The position numbers and the translations under genes are program-made. DNA of 16,087 nt. Origin: Bacteroides sp. GTDB lineage: Bacteria; Bacteroidota; Bacteroidia; Bacteroidales; Bacteroidaceae. The stretch spans positions 1 to 16,087 of the forward strand of contig JASLCG010000020.1 of assembly GCA_030151885.1 (NCBI GenBank). Direction: 5' to 3'. Below the pieces are notes generated by a model. That model was not told the origin of the DNA. It ran no database searches and saw only the letters and a program-made list of their open reading frames with translations. Below are positions 1-7,819 of this stretch, piece by piece (within the stretch, counting starts at the first letter, position 1; each line of letters begins with the position of its first letter).

Positions 1-140
1 TAAGAGATGCTATTAAAAAATTAGATAAAGGCATGGAGGGAACAATGGCAGACTATCAAATAACAGCTGTTTCTGAAACTCCAATCATGGACGTTTATCC
101 ATATAGTAGTGATCAACCAGAAGTAGTAACTGAAGAATAA
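1..140 (+). CDS. DUF4494 family protein, C-terminal part (5' end outside window)
   Basis: An open frame enters from the left edge (complete codons from base 3) and ends at TAA 138-140, giving about 45 C-terminal residues. The stretch containing AIKKLDKGMEGTMADYQI followed by an IMDVYPY motif matches my memory of the C-terminus of DUF4494, a protein of roughly 150 residues common in Bacteroidales and of unknown function. It lies 8 bases before the YggS-family gene, an arrangement I also associate with Bacteroides genomes, so the two are probably co-transcribed. No start or promoter is visible. The family call is from recollection of the conserved tail; the reading frame itself is clear. Confidence 0.75.
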   Translation, partial: RDAIKKLDKGMEGTMADYQITAVSETPIMDVYPYSSDQPEVVTEE

Positions 141-148
141 ATAAAACA

Positions 149-817
149 ATGAGTATTGCTGAAAATATCAAAGAGATTAATAATTCAATTCCTAGTAGTG
201 TTAGATTAATAGCTGTGTCTAAATTTCACCCGAATGAAGATATAATAGAAGCCTACAATGCAGGACAACGAATCTTTGGTGAAAGTAAAGCTCAAGAGTT
301 AACTAAAAAGCACGAAGAGCTTCCCAAAGATATTGAATGGCATTTTATTGGACACTTACAAACTAATAAAATAAAGTATATCGCACCATTTATACATCTT
401 ATTCATAGTGTCGATAGTGCTAGACTTCTTAGAAATATTAATAAAGAGGCTAAAAAGGTTAATAGAGTTATACCTTGTTTGCTTCAAGTACATATAGCAG
501 AAGAAGATACTAAATATGGCTTTACATTCAACGAGTGTAAAGCCTTATTAGCTTCAAAAGAGTGGCAGAAATACACCAACATCCAAATTGTAGGGCTAAT
601 GGGAATGGCTACAAATACTGATAATCAAAAAGAAATTAATGAAGAGTTCAAGTCTTTAAGCCATTTTTTTGATGAAGTTAAAGAGACATACTTTCCTAAT
701 GATGAGTTATTTAAAGAACTTTCCATCGGCATGTCTGACGATTATGAAATAGCAATAGAAAATGGAAGTACATTAATACGTGTTGGCAGTAAAATATTTG
801 GTCAAAGAGTTTATTAA
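149..817 (+). CDS. yggS: YggS/PLPBP family pyridoxal 5'-phosphate homeostasis protein
   Basis: A cytoplasmic PLP-binding protein of the YggS/PROSC/YBL036C family, which buffers PLP and influences amino-acid and vitamin B6 homeostasis. The family has an alanine-racemase-like TIM barrel but no second domain and no established enzymatic reaction. The 222-residue length is typical. The PLP lysine is K25 in the motif AVSKFHP. The family motifs FGESKAQEL (residues about 43-51), WHFIGHLQTNK, LMGMA, the phosphate-binding LSIGMSDDYEIAIENGST (191-208) and RVGSKIFG (211-218) are all present. The ATG at 149 follows the upstream stop by 8 bases with only A-rich sequence before it, usual for Bacteroidota. 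It is probably in an operon with the DUF4494 gene. Confidence 0.95.
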   Translation: MSIAENIKEINNSIPSSVRLIAVSKFHPNEDIIEAYNAGQRIFGESKAQELTKKHEELPKDIEWHFIGHLQTNKIKYIAPFIHLIHSVDSARLLRNINKEAKKVNRVIPCLLQVHIAEEDTKYGFTFNECKALLASKEWQKYTNIQIVGLMGMATNTDNQKEINEEFKSLSHFFDEVKETYFPNDELFKELSIGMSDDYEIAIENGSTLIRVGSKIFGQRVY

Positions 818-878
818 TATCTTCAAAATAGCTTACATTAGCATATAAACGAAAAACATATTAAATCTACTATATATC

Positions 879-1862
879 ATGATAGACTTAAGAACAAATT
901 TTGCGGGATTAGAGCTTGAAAACCCAATAATTATTAGTAGTTCAGGTTTAACTACTACACCCGAAAAAATCAAAAAACTTGCAGATGCTGGAGCTGGAGC
1001 AGTAGTCTTAAAATCTTTATTTGAAGAGCAAATTCTAATTGAAACTAGTAAAATGCTAGAAGAAACTACAGATATGTTTGGAGAAGGAGAAGACTATTTA
1101 AAAGCTTATGTTCAGCAACACAAACTATCTGAATACTTAGAACTCATTAAAAAGAGTAAAGCTATTTGTCAAATTCCTATTATAGCCAGTATTAACTGCT
1201 ATCATGATGCAGAATGGATAACCTTTGCAAAAAGTATCCAAGAAGCTGGGGCTGATGCATTAGAAATAAATATACTTGCTCACCAAATAAATTTAGATTA
1301 CGACTATGGTAGCTTCGAACAAAGTCATATAAATATCCTAAAACATATAAAAGAGACCGTTAGTATACCAGTCATAATGAAACTTGGAAATAATTTTACT
1401 AACCCTATAAAGCTAATCGACCAGCTTTATGCTAACGGTGCAGACGGTATAGTCTTATTTAATAGATTCTATCAGCCAGATATTGATATCGAAAAAATGA
1501 CACATTCATCTGGTCCTGTATTAAGCCATTCTAGTGAATTTTCAAACACCCTTAGATGGATTGGTTTTGCTGCAGGATCTAACAACAAGGTCAGCCTAGC
1601 AGCCTCTGGAGGTCTTCATGCACCAGAAGATACCGTAAAAATGTTATTAGCAGGAGCTTCTGCTTTAGAAATTTGTAGCGTGATTTATAAAAAATCAGAC
1701 AAACACATTATGGAGATGCTTAATTTCTTAGTAGCATGGATGAAGAAAAAAGGATTTGATAACATCAATCAATTCAAAGGAAAGCTTAGTACTAAAGATT
1801 TAAGAGGTATTAATTACTTTGAAAGAACACAGTTCTTAAAATACTTTACCTCACAGAAGTAA
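879..1862 (+). CDS. Dihydroorotate dehydrogenase-like FMN-type TIM-barrel protein (probably not PyrD)
   Basis: This 327-residue protein resembles class 1 dihydroorotate dehydrogenases. It has an N-terminal TNFAGLELENPIIISSSGLT segment, a conserved lysine K45 in VVLKSLF, the SINCYHD strand near 107-113, VIMKLGNN near 166, and SGGLHAPEDTVKMLLAGA followed by LEICSVIY in the FMN-phosphate-binding region. The true class 1 catalytic segment, N-x-SCPN, is replaced by EINILAHQ (129-136), so the catalytic Cys is absent and pyrimidine synthesis is unlikely to be its job. Bacteroidota commonly carry such a paralogue annotated as DHODH-like. It starts 61 bases after yggS with no convincing promoter between them, so they may be co-transcribed, and it ends just before a strong terminator. 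The fold assignment is firm; the substrate is unknown. Confidence 0.85.
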   Translation: MIDLRTNFAGLELENPIIISSSGLTTTPEKIKKLADAGAGAVVLKSLFEEQILIETSKMLEETTDMFGEGEDYLKAYVQQHKLSEYLELIKKSKAICQIPIIASINCYHDAEWITFAKSIQEAGADALEINILAHQINLDYDYGSFEQSHINILKHIKETVSIPVIMKLGNNFTNPIKLIDQLYANGADGIVLFNRFYQPDIDIEKMTHSSGPVLSHSSEFSNTLRWIGFAAGSNNKVSLAASGGLHAPEDTVKMLLAGASALEICSVIYKKSDKHIMEMLNFLVAWMKKKGFDNINQFKGKLSTKDLRGINYFERTQFLKYFTSQK

Positions 1863-1886
1863 AAGGTACTCTACATAATATATTAT

Positions 1887-1918
1887 AAAGCTTTAGATAA
1901 ATATCTAAAGCTTTTTTT
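1887..1918 (+). terminator. Rho-independent terminator after the DHODH-like gene
   Basis: A perfect 13-bp inverted repeat (arms 1887-1899 and 1902-1914) around AAGCTTTAGATA is followed by a run of seven T (1912-1918). It begins 24 bases after the stop codon of the DHODH-like gene. The stem is AT-rich, so its strength is moderate. Confidence 0.8.
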
Positions 1919-1942
1919 ATAACCTCTTATCTCTTTTCACAA

Positions 1943-1984
1943 TAAAAAAAAGCGAAGATACTTTTCCAAAAGTACCTTCGCTTT
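1943..1984 (-). terminator. Rho-independent terminator for the OmpH-like gene
   Basis: Arms 1949-1965 and 1968-1984 pair over 9 + 7 bp, with one A/C mismatch (1958/1975) and a 2-base loop. Read on the minus strand the hairpin lies 21 bases past the OmpH-family stop and runs into a T-tract (the A-run 1943-1950 on the plus strand). Together with the hairpin at 1887-1914 it insulates two converging transcripts. Confidence 0.85.
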
Positions 1985-2005
1985 ATAAACTATAATTTTA
2001 TATTT

Positions 2006-2623
2006 TTATTTTTTAGGAGCAATGTAACGAGCATTTAACCCTTCAACAATCTCACTTGTTATATCAAGACCTTTATCAGCATATAATAAATTGCTGTTAC
2101 CAGTATTACTTATAATTAAGTTAAATCCTTTAGTCTTATTATACTCTTGAATGAAAGAGTTAATAGCATCACGAATTTCTAAATCATTCTTTTGAGCTTC
2201 TGATGCTAATTCTTGACTTAATTTAGCTTGTAGTGCTTCAATATCTTGTTGCTTCTTATATAAGCGTTTTTGCTCTTGTTCTGCACGCTCACGACTTAAG
2301 AATGCATTATTCTCTATTTTACGCTGAAAATCTTTATAATCATTTTCAAAATCACGTATTTTTTGATTTACAGTAGCAGACATATCCTCTTGCTTCTTCA
2401 TCATTGCTTCATTGATGTCATTCCAATAATCATAGTTCATCAATAGAGAGTCCATCTCTACATAAGCAATTTTATAAGCAAAATTACCAGCTACAGCAGT
2501 TGTGTTTTCCGAATTATTAGTATTTGATGTATTTGACCCCTCACCTTTACATTGAGTGAATAAAGCGACAGTTGCAAAAGCAAAGAAAGTCATTTTTAAA
2601 AGGTAACTAAATCTAAGTTTCAT
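2006..2623 (-). CDS. OmpH/Skp family periplasmic chaperone-like protein, probable lipoprotein
   Basis: The 205-residue product has an N-terminal export signal (MKLRFSYLLKMTFFAFATVA) ending at Cys25 in LFTQC. A Ser/Asn/Gly-rich linker to about residue 48 follows, which suggests a lipoprotein anchored by C25. The residue before the Cys is Gln, not the usual Gly/Ala/Ser, so lipidation is not certain. The rest is Skp-like: the strand KIAYVEMDSLL (51-61), a long charged coiled coil (about 65-150), then the second strand FNLIISNTGNSNLLYADKG and the family ending LDITSEIVEGLNARY. Skp proteins form trimers that hold unfolded outer-membrane proteins in the periplasm. It is 53 bases downstream of the small membrane-protein gene on the same strand and is probably its operon partner. 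It is not next to bamA here. Confidence 0.88.
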   Translation of the reverse strand: MKLRFSYLLKMTFFAFATVALFTQCKGEGSNTSNTNNSENTTAVAGNFAYKIAYVEMDSLLMNYDYWNDINEAMMKKQEDMSATVNQKIRDFENDYKDFQRKIENNAFLSRERAEQEQKRLYKKQQDIEALQAKLSQELASEAQKNDLEIRDAINSFIQEYNKTKGFNLIISNTGNSNLLYADKGLDITSEIVEGLNARYIAPKK

Positions 2624-2676
2624 AGGATTATCTTTTAATATATGTTTATCGTGTTTTAAATTGTATTTCTGTATAA

Positions 2677-2895
2677 TTAATCTTCTTGTGCCTTAAGAAA
2701 CTCTTCGTATTTATTTACTTTTCTGGAGTTTCTATCTTGAGACTGAGCACAGCCTACACCACATTCTTTCATCTTAGGATTTCCACTAACGTGCGTATTA
2801 GGAAACTTTCCATCCTTTAAAAGTAGCATTTTCAAGCCTAATAAGACTAAAGCTACAGCTATTATTGCTATCGCAATAAGTATTGTTTTGAACAT
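2677..2895 (-). CDS. Small single-pass membrane protein with a CxxxC motif
   Basis: A 72-residue protein. Residues 2-27 form one hydrophobic helix, followed by a basic, soluble tail that holds the only two cysteines in C-GVG-C and the phrase CAQSQDRNSRK. The layout (one helix, then a short cysteine-bearing tail starting KDGKFPNTHVSGNP) matches small Bacteroidota proteins annotated only as membrane proteins, and resembles in outline NqrM-type maturation factors, which carry more cysteines. That comparison is inference. The gene heads a two-gene unit with the OmpH-like gene and has a plausible Bacteroidota promoter. Function unknown. Confidence 0.75.
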   Translation of the reverse strand: MFKTILIAIAIIAVALVLLGLKMLLLKDGKFPNTHVSGNPKMKECGVGCAQSQDRNSRKVNKYEEFLKAQED

Positions 2896-2918
2896 TCCTT
2901 TAATTTTTACGTATTATA

Positions 2919-2947
2919 CAAATATAGGACTTTGTAAGGTAAGCAAT
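2919..2947 (-). promoter_or_regulatory. Probable Bacteroidota promoter for the small membrane protein/ompH-like unit
   Basis: On the minus strand a TATATTTG box (2926-2919) fits the Bacteroides -7 consensus TAnnTTTG. ATTG (2947-2944) stands 17 bases upstream, a little short of the usual 19-21. The expected start site falls about 15-20 bases before the ATG at 2895. Confidence 0.45.
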
Positions 2948-3070
2948 ACATAATCGATGTAAAAAAAACAAAAATAGCTTACATAATAGTCCTATTTAAC
3001 CATAATTAGTAAACTAAATTATCTAGATTTCATTATCTTAGAACAAAGAATATTAACAAATCAAACAAAT

Positions 3071-4531
3071 ATGAATATAACAGATTTAAAACCAGCTGGT
3101 CTTTTTCATTACTTTCATGAAATATGCCAAGTACCTCGTCCTTCTAAAAAAGAAGAAAAAATTTTGGCATACATTATAGATTTTGCTAAAAAACACAATT
3201 TAAAATACAAACAAGATAAAATAGGTAATATTGTTATCTATAAAGAGGCTACACCAGGATACGAAAATCATGATGTAGTTATTCTTCAATCTCATGTCGA
3301 TATGGTTTGTGAGAAAAACAATGACGTTAAACATGATTTTGAAAACGACCCTATCGAAACTATCGTAGAGGGAGACTGGCTAAAAGCTAAAGGAACAACA
3401 TTAGGAGCTGATAATGGTATTGGAGTAGCTACAGAGCTAGCAATTCTTGCTGATAATTCATTAGAACATGGTCCACTTGAGTGTCTATTTACAGTAGATG
3501 AAGAGACAGGCCTTACAGGAGCATTTAACTTAAGTGATAATCTTTTGTCTGGATCTATTCTTATAAACTTAGACTCAGAAGATGAAGGCGAACTATTTAT
3601 TGGTTGTTCTGGAGGTATTGACTCTGTTGCTGAATTTAAATACAATCTTATTGATGCACCTAAAGACTACTTCTTCTTTAAAGTAGACTTTAAAGGTTTA
3701 AAAGGTGGTCACTCTGGTGGTGATATTCATCTAGGACTAGGTAATGCTAATAAAATCTTAACCCGTTTCTTAGACAAAGTAAACAGAAAGTACGATATGT
3801 ACCTATGTTCTATACACGGTGGTAACTTAAGAAATGCAATTGCACGTGAGGCAATGGCTGTTTGTGCAATACCTGCCCAATACAAACATGATATCCGTGT
3901 AGACTTTAATATTTTCAGCCAAGAAATTGAAGATGAGTTAGGAGTTATAGAACCTAACATGAATTTTATCCTAGAATCAGAATCTACTCACGAAAAAGCT
4001 ATAGACAGAGATACTGTAAATCGTCTTATTAAGACACTATATGCTGTTCCTCATGGAGTAGAAGCTATGAGTCAAGATATTCCTGGATTAGTAGAAACCT
4101 CTACTAACCTTGCTTCAATTAAAATGAAAGAAGGAAACATTATACGTATAGAAACAAGCCAAAGAAGCTCTATTTTATCTGCTAGAGATGCTATGGCAAA
4201 TACTGTACGTGCTGCATTTGAATTAGGTGGAGCAAAAGTTAGCTTCGGAGACGGTTATCCTGGTTGGAAACCTAATACTCACTCTCCTATCTTAGAAGCT
4301 GCAAAAGAATCTTATGTAAGACTATTCAAGAAAGAACCTGCTGTTAAAGCCATTCATGCTGGATTAGAATGTGGCCTATTCTTAGATAAATATCCTCATC
4401 TAGATATGGTCTCTTTTGGACCAACAATGCGTGGTGTACACTCTCCTGATGAGCGTTTAGAGATTCCTACAGTTCAAATGTTTTGGGATCATCTTGTAGA
4501 TGTTTTAAAGCATATTCCTAACAAAAAATAA
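3071..4531 (+). CDS. pepD: Aminoacyl-histidine dipeptidase (peptidase D, M20C metallopeptidase)
   Basis: A cytoplasmic zinc dipeptidase that cleaves Xaa-His and other dipeptides. At 486 residues it is full length. Dizinc-site motifs are in place: SHVDMV (H75, D77), TLGADNGIG (D114), VDEETGLTGA (E144/E145, general base and ligand), INLDSEDE (D168), the lid-domain motif GGHSGGDIH (about residues 215-223), and C-terminal SFGPTMRGVHSPDERLEI with H457. The lid/dimerisation domain covers roughly residues 200-390. The gene is single, divergent from the small membrane-protein gene across a 175-base gap, and closed by its own terminator. The upstream AT-rich sequence contains near-matches to the -7 box (such as 3024-3031) but no complete promoter that I trust. 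Confidence 0.96.
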   Translation: MNITDLKPAGLFHYFHEICQVPRPSKKEEKILAYIIDFAKKHNLKYKQDKIGNIVIYKEATPGYENHDVVILQSHVDMVCEKNNDVKHDFENDPIETIVEGDWLKAKGTTLGADNGIGVATELAILADNSLEHGPLECLFTVDEETGLTGAFNLSDNLLSGSILINLDSEDEGELFIGCSGGIDSVAEFKYNLIDAPKDYFFFKVDFKGLKGGHSGGDIHLGLGNANKILTRFLDKVNRKYDMYLCSIHGGNLRNAIAREAMAVCAIPAQYKHDIRVDFNIFSQEIEDELGVIEPNMNFILESESTHEKAIDRDTVNRLIKTLYAVPHGVEAMSQDIPGLVETSTNLASIKMKEGNIIRIETSQRSSILSARDAMANTVRAAFELGGAKVSFGDGYPGWKPNTHSPILEAAKESYVRLFKKEPAVKAIHAGLECGLFLDKYPHLDMVSFGPTMRGVHSPDERLEIPTVQMFWDHLVDVLKHIPNKK

Positions 4532-4548
4532 ATATCTTTGTAGATATA

Positions 4549-4585
4549 AAGACGAGTCTTAAATTTAGGCTCGTCTTATTTTTTT
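4549..4585 (+). terminator. Rho-independent terminator after pepD
   Basis: An 11-bp stem (4549-4559 with 4567-4577, one G-U pair) around AAGACGAG/CTCGTCTT and a 7-base loop is followed by ATTTTTTT. It sits 17 bases past the pepD stop. The next gene starts 20 bases after the T-run, so that gene must rely on readthrough or on a promoter overlapping this region. Confidence 0.88.
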
Positions 4586-4604
4586 AACCTTACTCCCCTT
4601 AATT

Positions 4605-5624
4605 ATGAAGTTGAAACTAATAGTACTTTATACTATATTACAATGTACTCTAACAATACAAGCACAGGTTAAGCTTCCATTTCCTATTCTTTTTTGGAAT
4701 GTAGAAAACTTATTTGACTGCGAGCACGACTCTCTTAAAAATGATTACGACTTTCTCCCAGAATCTTTAAAACACTGGAATACCTATAGGTATAAACAAA
4801 AACTTAATAATATTTCAAAAGGTATAATAGCTTCGGCTCAGTGGGCTCCTCCGGCTATTATTGGGCTTTGTGAAGTAGAAAATGAACGTGTAATAAAAGA
4901 TTTAGTACAAAATACACCTCTAAGAAAACTAAAGTATAATTATATTGTAACAAATTCTAAAGATACTAGAGGTATAGATGTTGCCTTATTATACCAACCT
5001 TACAGATTTAAAGTTTTAAATGATACACATATTCAATTAGGTAAACTTGCTAACGGCAGATATACTCGTGATATTTTATGGGTAAAAGGGGTAACTGCAT
5101 CTAACGATACCTTAAATCTATTTGTAATACACTTACCTTCTAGATTTGGAGGCAAAAAGAAATCAGAACCCAATAGAATATTTGTAATCAATAAACTGAT
5201 CGATCAGATTAAAGAACTATATGAAGAAGACCACAATAGTAAAATTATAATTATGGGAGATTTCAATGATTATCCTAAGAATAAAAGTGTACAAAACCTA
5301 CTTCATTTAAATACAAAGAAGAGATATCTAACGCACCTACTCGAACACAAATATAAAAACAAGAATTTTGGAACTTATAAGTACAAAAATGAATGGGGTA
5401 TATTAGATCACCTCATTATTAGTAATAACCTTTTAGACCTAAACACCTCTTTTTACACATCTATGGACCAAGCTCAGATAACATCACCCAGTTTTATGCT
5501 TATTGAAGACAAGAAGTTTGGTGGATATAAACCTTTCCGTACATATAATGGAATGCAGTATTTAGGAGGATTTAGTGATCACCTCCCCATTATATCAATC
5601 TTTACAGAAGTTTTATCAAACTAA
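4605..5624 (+). CDS. Secreted endonuclease/exonuclease/phosphatase family protein
   Basis: A 339-residue protein with an N-terminal signal peptide (1-20, likely cleavage IQA|Q), so it probably acts in the periplasm or outside. The mature part is the DNase I-like EEP fold: FWNVENLFD (N32, E34), metal-binding Glu E90 in GLCEVENE, GIDVALLYQP, VIHLPSRFGG with the catalytic His, IIMGDFNDYP (Asp/Asn pair), LDHLIISNN, and the terminal GFSDHLPI (D325, H326). All catalytic positions look intact. Members of this superfamily hydrolyse phosphodiester or phosphomonoester bonds in nucleic acids, lipids or sugars; the substrate cannot be told here. Its stop codon overlaps the stop of the convergent pullulanase-like gene by three bases, with no terminator between them. 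Confidence 0.92.
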   Translation: MKLKLIVLYTILQCTLTIQAQVKLPFPILFWNVENLFDCEHDSLKNDYDFLPESLKHWNTYRYKQKLNNISKGIIASAQWAPPAIIGLCEVENERVIKDLVQNTPLRKLKYNYIVTNSKDTRGIDVALLYQPYRFKVLNDTHIQLGKLANGRYTRDILWVKGVTASNDTLNLFVIHLPSRFGGKKKSEPNRIFVINKLIDQIKELYEEDHNSKIIIMGDFNDYPKNKSVQNLLHLNTKKRYLTHLLEHKYKNKNFGTYKYKNEWGILDHLIISNNLLDLNTSFYTSMDQAQITSPSFMLIEDKKFGGYKPFRTYNGMQYLGGFSDHLPIISIFTEVLSN

Positions 5625-7819
5625 TTATCAATTTTTATTTCATTAAGCTCCTTTATTACACTGTCTTTTTCTTTCTTCACTGGAGAAAAATTAAATTGAA
5701 ACTGTAATGGGTTTATTAACTCTTGATTCTTAGGAACTATTTTCTGTTTTGTTGGGCTAGAAGATTGGTACCCCGAATTGCTAGGAGGAGCAATAACATC
5801 TTTTGACGACCTATAAATAATTGTAGCCGATTGCGGATTCACAGACAACTGCCCATATACATAGTTTAGTCCAAACTCATGTATAATACCATCTCTACAC
5901 ACCGCTATATATCTTCCTTCAGGAATATCTAGGCTTGTCAAAGATTTACTACTATTAAGTACTACAATTATATCTTCCCACTCATCTCCATTAGCATTAT
6001 CTTTTAGCCTATACGCCACAGAAGAAGGATTTGAAGTGGGTAAAAACTCTAGATTAAGATTTAGACTATCTTTACTATTCATTCTAAATGCCGGATGTTT
6101 TTTACGAAGTTTAATTAACTTTTCTACGTAATTATAAAAATCACTATTTCTATACTTCAACTTCCAGTCTAATCTTGGTGTTTTTTTACCCTGTTTTACT
6201 AAAGTATCATTCTTAGATTGTAAAAACTCATTCCCCCCATAAATTTCTGGAATTCCTTGACTAGTTAATAATAACGTATAGGCCAACTTACTTAGTCTGT
6301 CTCTTTCTTCCTTATCATCTGTATTCGCCATACTAAAATCAATTAGAGCCTCATCTCTATAGGAAGATATCTTATTTACCGACTGCCATGGTTCTGCATT
6401 ATAAACTATCAATTCTTCATTCAATTTAGAAGTATCTAAAGAGTCGTGATGAACTCCTCCAACAATACCAAGCTTCAAATACTCTATATTTGATTTTTTT
6501 CGAAGTAAAAAAGAGTTTAACTTAATACTATCTGGAGTTACTTTATTTGCAAAATACATTGACTCACCACTTAGAAACGGAATAGAGTCTAATTTACTTG
6601 CCGATTTTGGGGTAGCAAAATCACTGTATTGTCCTGTCACGAACAGGTGTGGATGTTGTTGTTTTAACTTTTTAATAATCTCATCTAATACCTCTGGCCT
6701 ATACAGGTCAATATTTTGAAAACTAAAACCATCAACATGATATTCCTCTACCCAAAATTTCAAAGATTTCTCAATAAACGTCTGTACAAATGGTCTATTT
6801 AAAGCTAAAGCATACTGTCCTGCATCAAACTCCTTATACCCTTTCCTTTTCTCATCACTAGCATAAAAAAAATATCCAGGCACAATGCGTTCAAAGTTTG
6901 TTTGTACTACATTATAAGCAATAGCATACGATACATCTATAATTACACCTATACCAGATTTATGCAATTGCTGCACCATCTCTTTAAATTCTAAGATTCT
7001 TTTTTCTGGAGCGTATGGATTTGTACTATAACTACCCTCTGGCACATTATAATTTAATGTATTAAAGCCCCAATTATGCTCTTCAACTTTATCTAAATTA
7101 GTTTCATCTATCCCCATAAAGTCTGCCGGCGGCATTAATCTCACATGTGTCACTCCTAAGTTCTTAAGATGTCTTAAAGTAGTAGTAGAATCAGTAGCCA
7201 AAGTATCTTCTTGAACAATTCCTAGAAACCTACCTCTCAGACTAGCATCTATACTCCTATCCCCTATAGAAAACTCATGTACATGCAAAGCATATAAAAT
7301 AGCATCTGTTTCTGCTACTAGTTCTATGTTTTTATCACTATCCCAGTCTTTAGGATTAATATTATTCGGATTCAATACAGCACCTCTCCTACCATTTACT
7401 CCTGTAGCACTAGCCAAGAGTCCTGGGCTGTCTCCTCTCCAAAGCTTATCATATTTAGCATTGAATGCATAAAACAAACCATCTAAGTCTTGTTTAATAT
7501 CAACAGTCCACACTCCTGTTTCTCTATTTTGATGCATAGCGAACATTTTATAAGCATGTCCCTTCTCACCGTCTCTATAAAGAAGTAATCTAACCTCTTC
7601 TGCGTCTGGTGCCCAAATAGAGAAAGTAGAAACTTCTGGAGTATAAATTAATTCACAATAATCATCTTTAGGTAAAGGAAAATTACTAAAATAATCATAG
7701 TCAGGAGTAGTCCAATCTATTTTAGTGCAAAGATAACCTAAGCCTACAATAAGAAGTAAGCTTAAAGTTTTGAATATTTTTTTCTTAGTTAAAGTTTTTT
7801 TTCTTCTACGGCGTCTCAT
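5621..7819 (-). CDS. Membrane-anchored GH13 pullulanase-like protein lacking catalytic residues (probable pseudoenzyme)
   Basis: The 732-residue product follows the type I pullulanase plan. A basic N-terminus (RRRRRKK) and hydrophobic anchor at about 15-31 come first, then a CBM48-like domain (about 55-150, FSIWAPDAEEVRLLLY), a GH13 barrel (about 175-560, with LHVHEFSIGD, LGVTHVRLMP, HNWGFNTLNYNVPEGSYSTN, LLLTSQGIPEIYGGNEFL) and a C-terminal beta domain. The catalytic signature is gone: region I reads DVSYAIA (His to I300), region II GFSFQ (Arg to S366, nucleophile Asp to Q368), region III VTGQYS (acid/base Glu to Q397), region IV ISSYRD (His-Asp to Y487-R488). No frame break is seen, so the protein is maintained. 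Residues 671-732 form an extra low-complexity, Lys/Ser/Pro-rich tail. Its ATG overlaps the ruvC stop (ATGA). It may bind glycan without cleaving it; that is inference. Confidence 0.88.
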   Translation of the reverse strand: MRRRRRKKTLTKKKIFKTLSLLLIVGLGYLCTKIDWTTPDYDYFSNFPLPKDDYCELIYTPEVSTFSIWAPDAEEVRLLLYRDGEKGHAYKMFAMHQNRETGVWTVDIKQDLDGLFYAFNAKYDKLWRGDSPGLLASATGVNGRRGAVLNPNNINPKDWDSDKNIELVAETDAILYALHVHEFSIGDRSIDASLRGRFLGIVQEDTLATDSTTTLRHLKNLGVTHVRLMPPADFMGIDETNLDKVEEHNWGFNTLNYNVPEGSYSTNPYAPEKRILEFKEMVQQLHKSGIGVIIDVSYAIAYNVVQTNFERIVPGYFFYASDEKRKGYKEFDAGQYALALNRPFVQTFIEKSLKFWVEEYHVDGFSFQNIDLYRPEVLDEIIKKLKQQHPHLFVTGQYSDFATPKSASKLDSIPFLSGESMYFANKVTPDSIKLNSFLLRKKSNIEYLKLGIVGGVHHDSLDTSKLNEELIVYNAEPWQSVNKISSYRDEALIDFSMANTDDKEERDRLSKLAYTLLLTSQGIPEIYGGNEFLQSKNDTLVKQGKKTPRLDWKLKYRNSDFYNYVEKLIKLRKKHPAFRMNSKDSLNLNLEFLPTSNPSSVAYRLKDNANGDEWEDIIVVLNSSKSLTSLDIPEGRYIAVCRDGIIHEFGLNYVYGQLSVNPQSATIIYRSSKDVIAPPSNSGYQSSSPTKQKIVPKNQELINPLQFQFNFSPVKKEKDSVIKELNEIKIDN

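Noticed and set aside
879..1862. Calling this gene pyrD
   Set aside because: The class 1 catalytic SCPN segment is absent, so the gene symbol is not justified.
3292..3960. Minus-strand open frames of 117 and 77 codons inside pepD
   Set aside because: They lie fully inside a clear pepD coding region, have no recognisable protein features, and mirror its codons.
7720..7735. Lipobox at Cys31 (GYLC) of the pullulanase-like protein
   Set aside because: The residue before the Cys is Leu, which lipoprotein signal peptidase does not normally accept; a plain N-terminal membrane anchor is more likely.
5621..7819. Calling this gene an active pullulanase (pulA)
   Set aside because: Nucleophile, acid/base and both conserved histidine positions are substituted.
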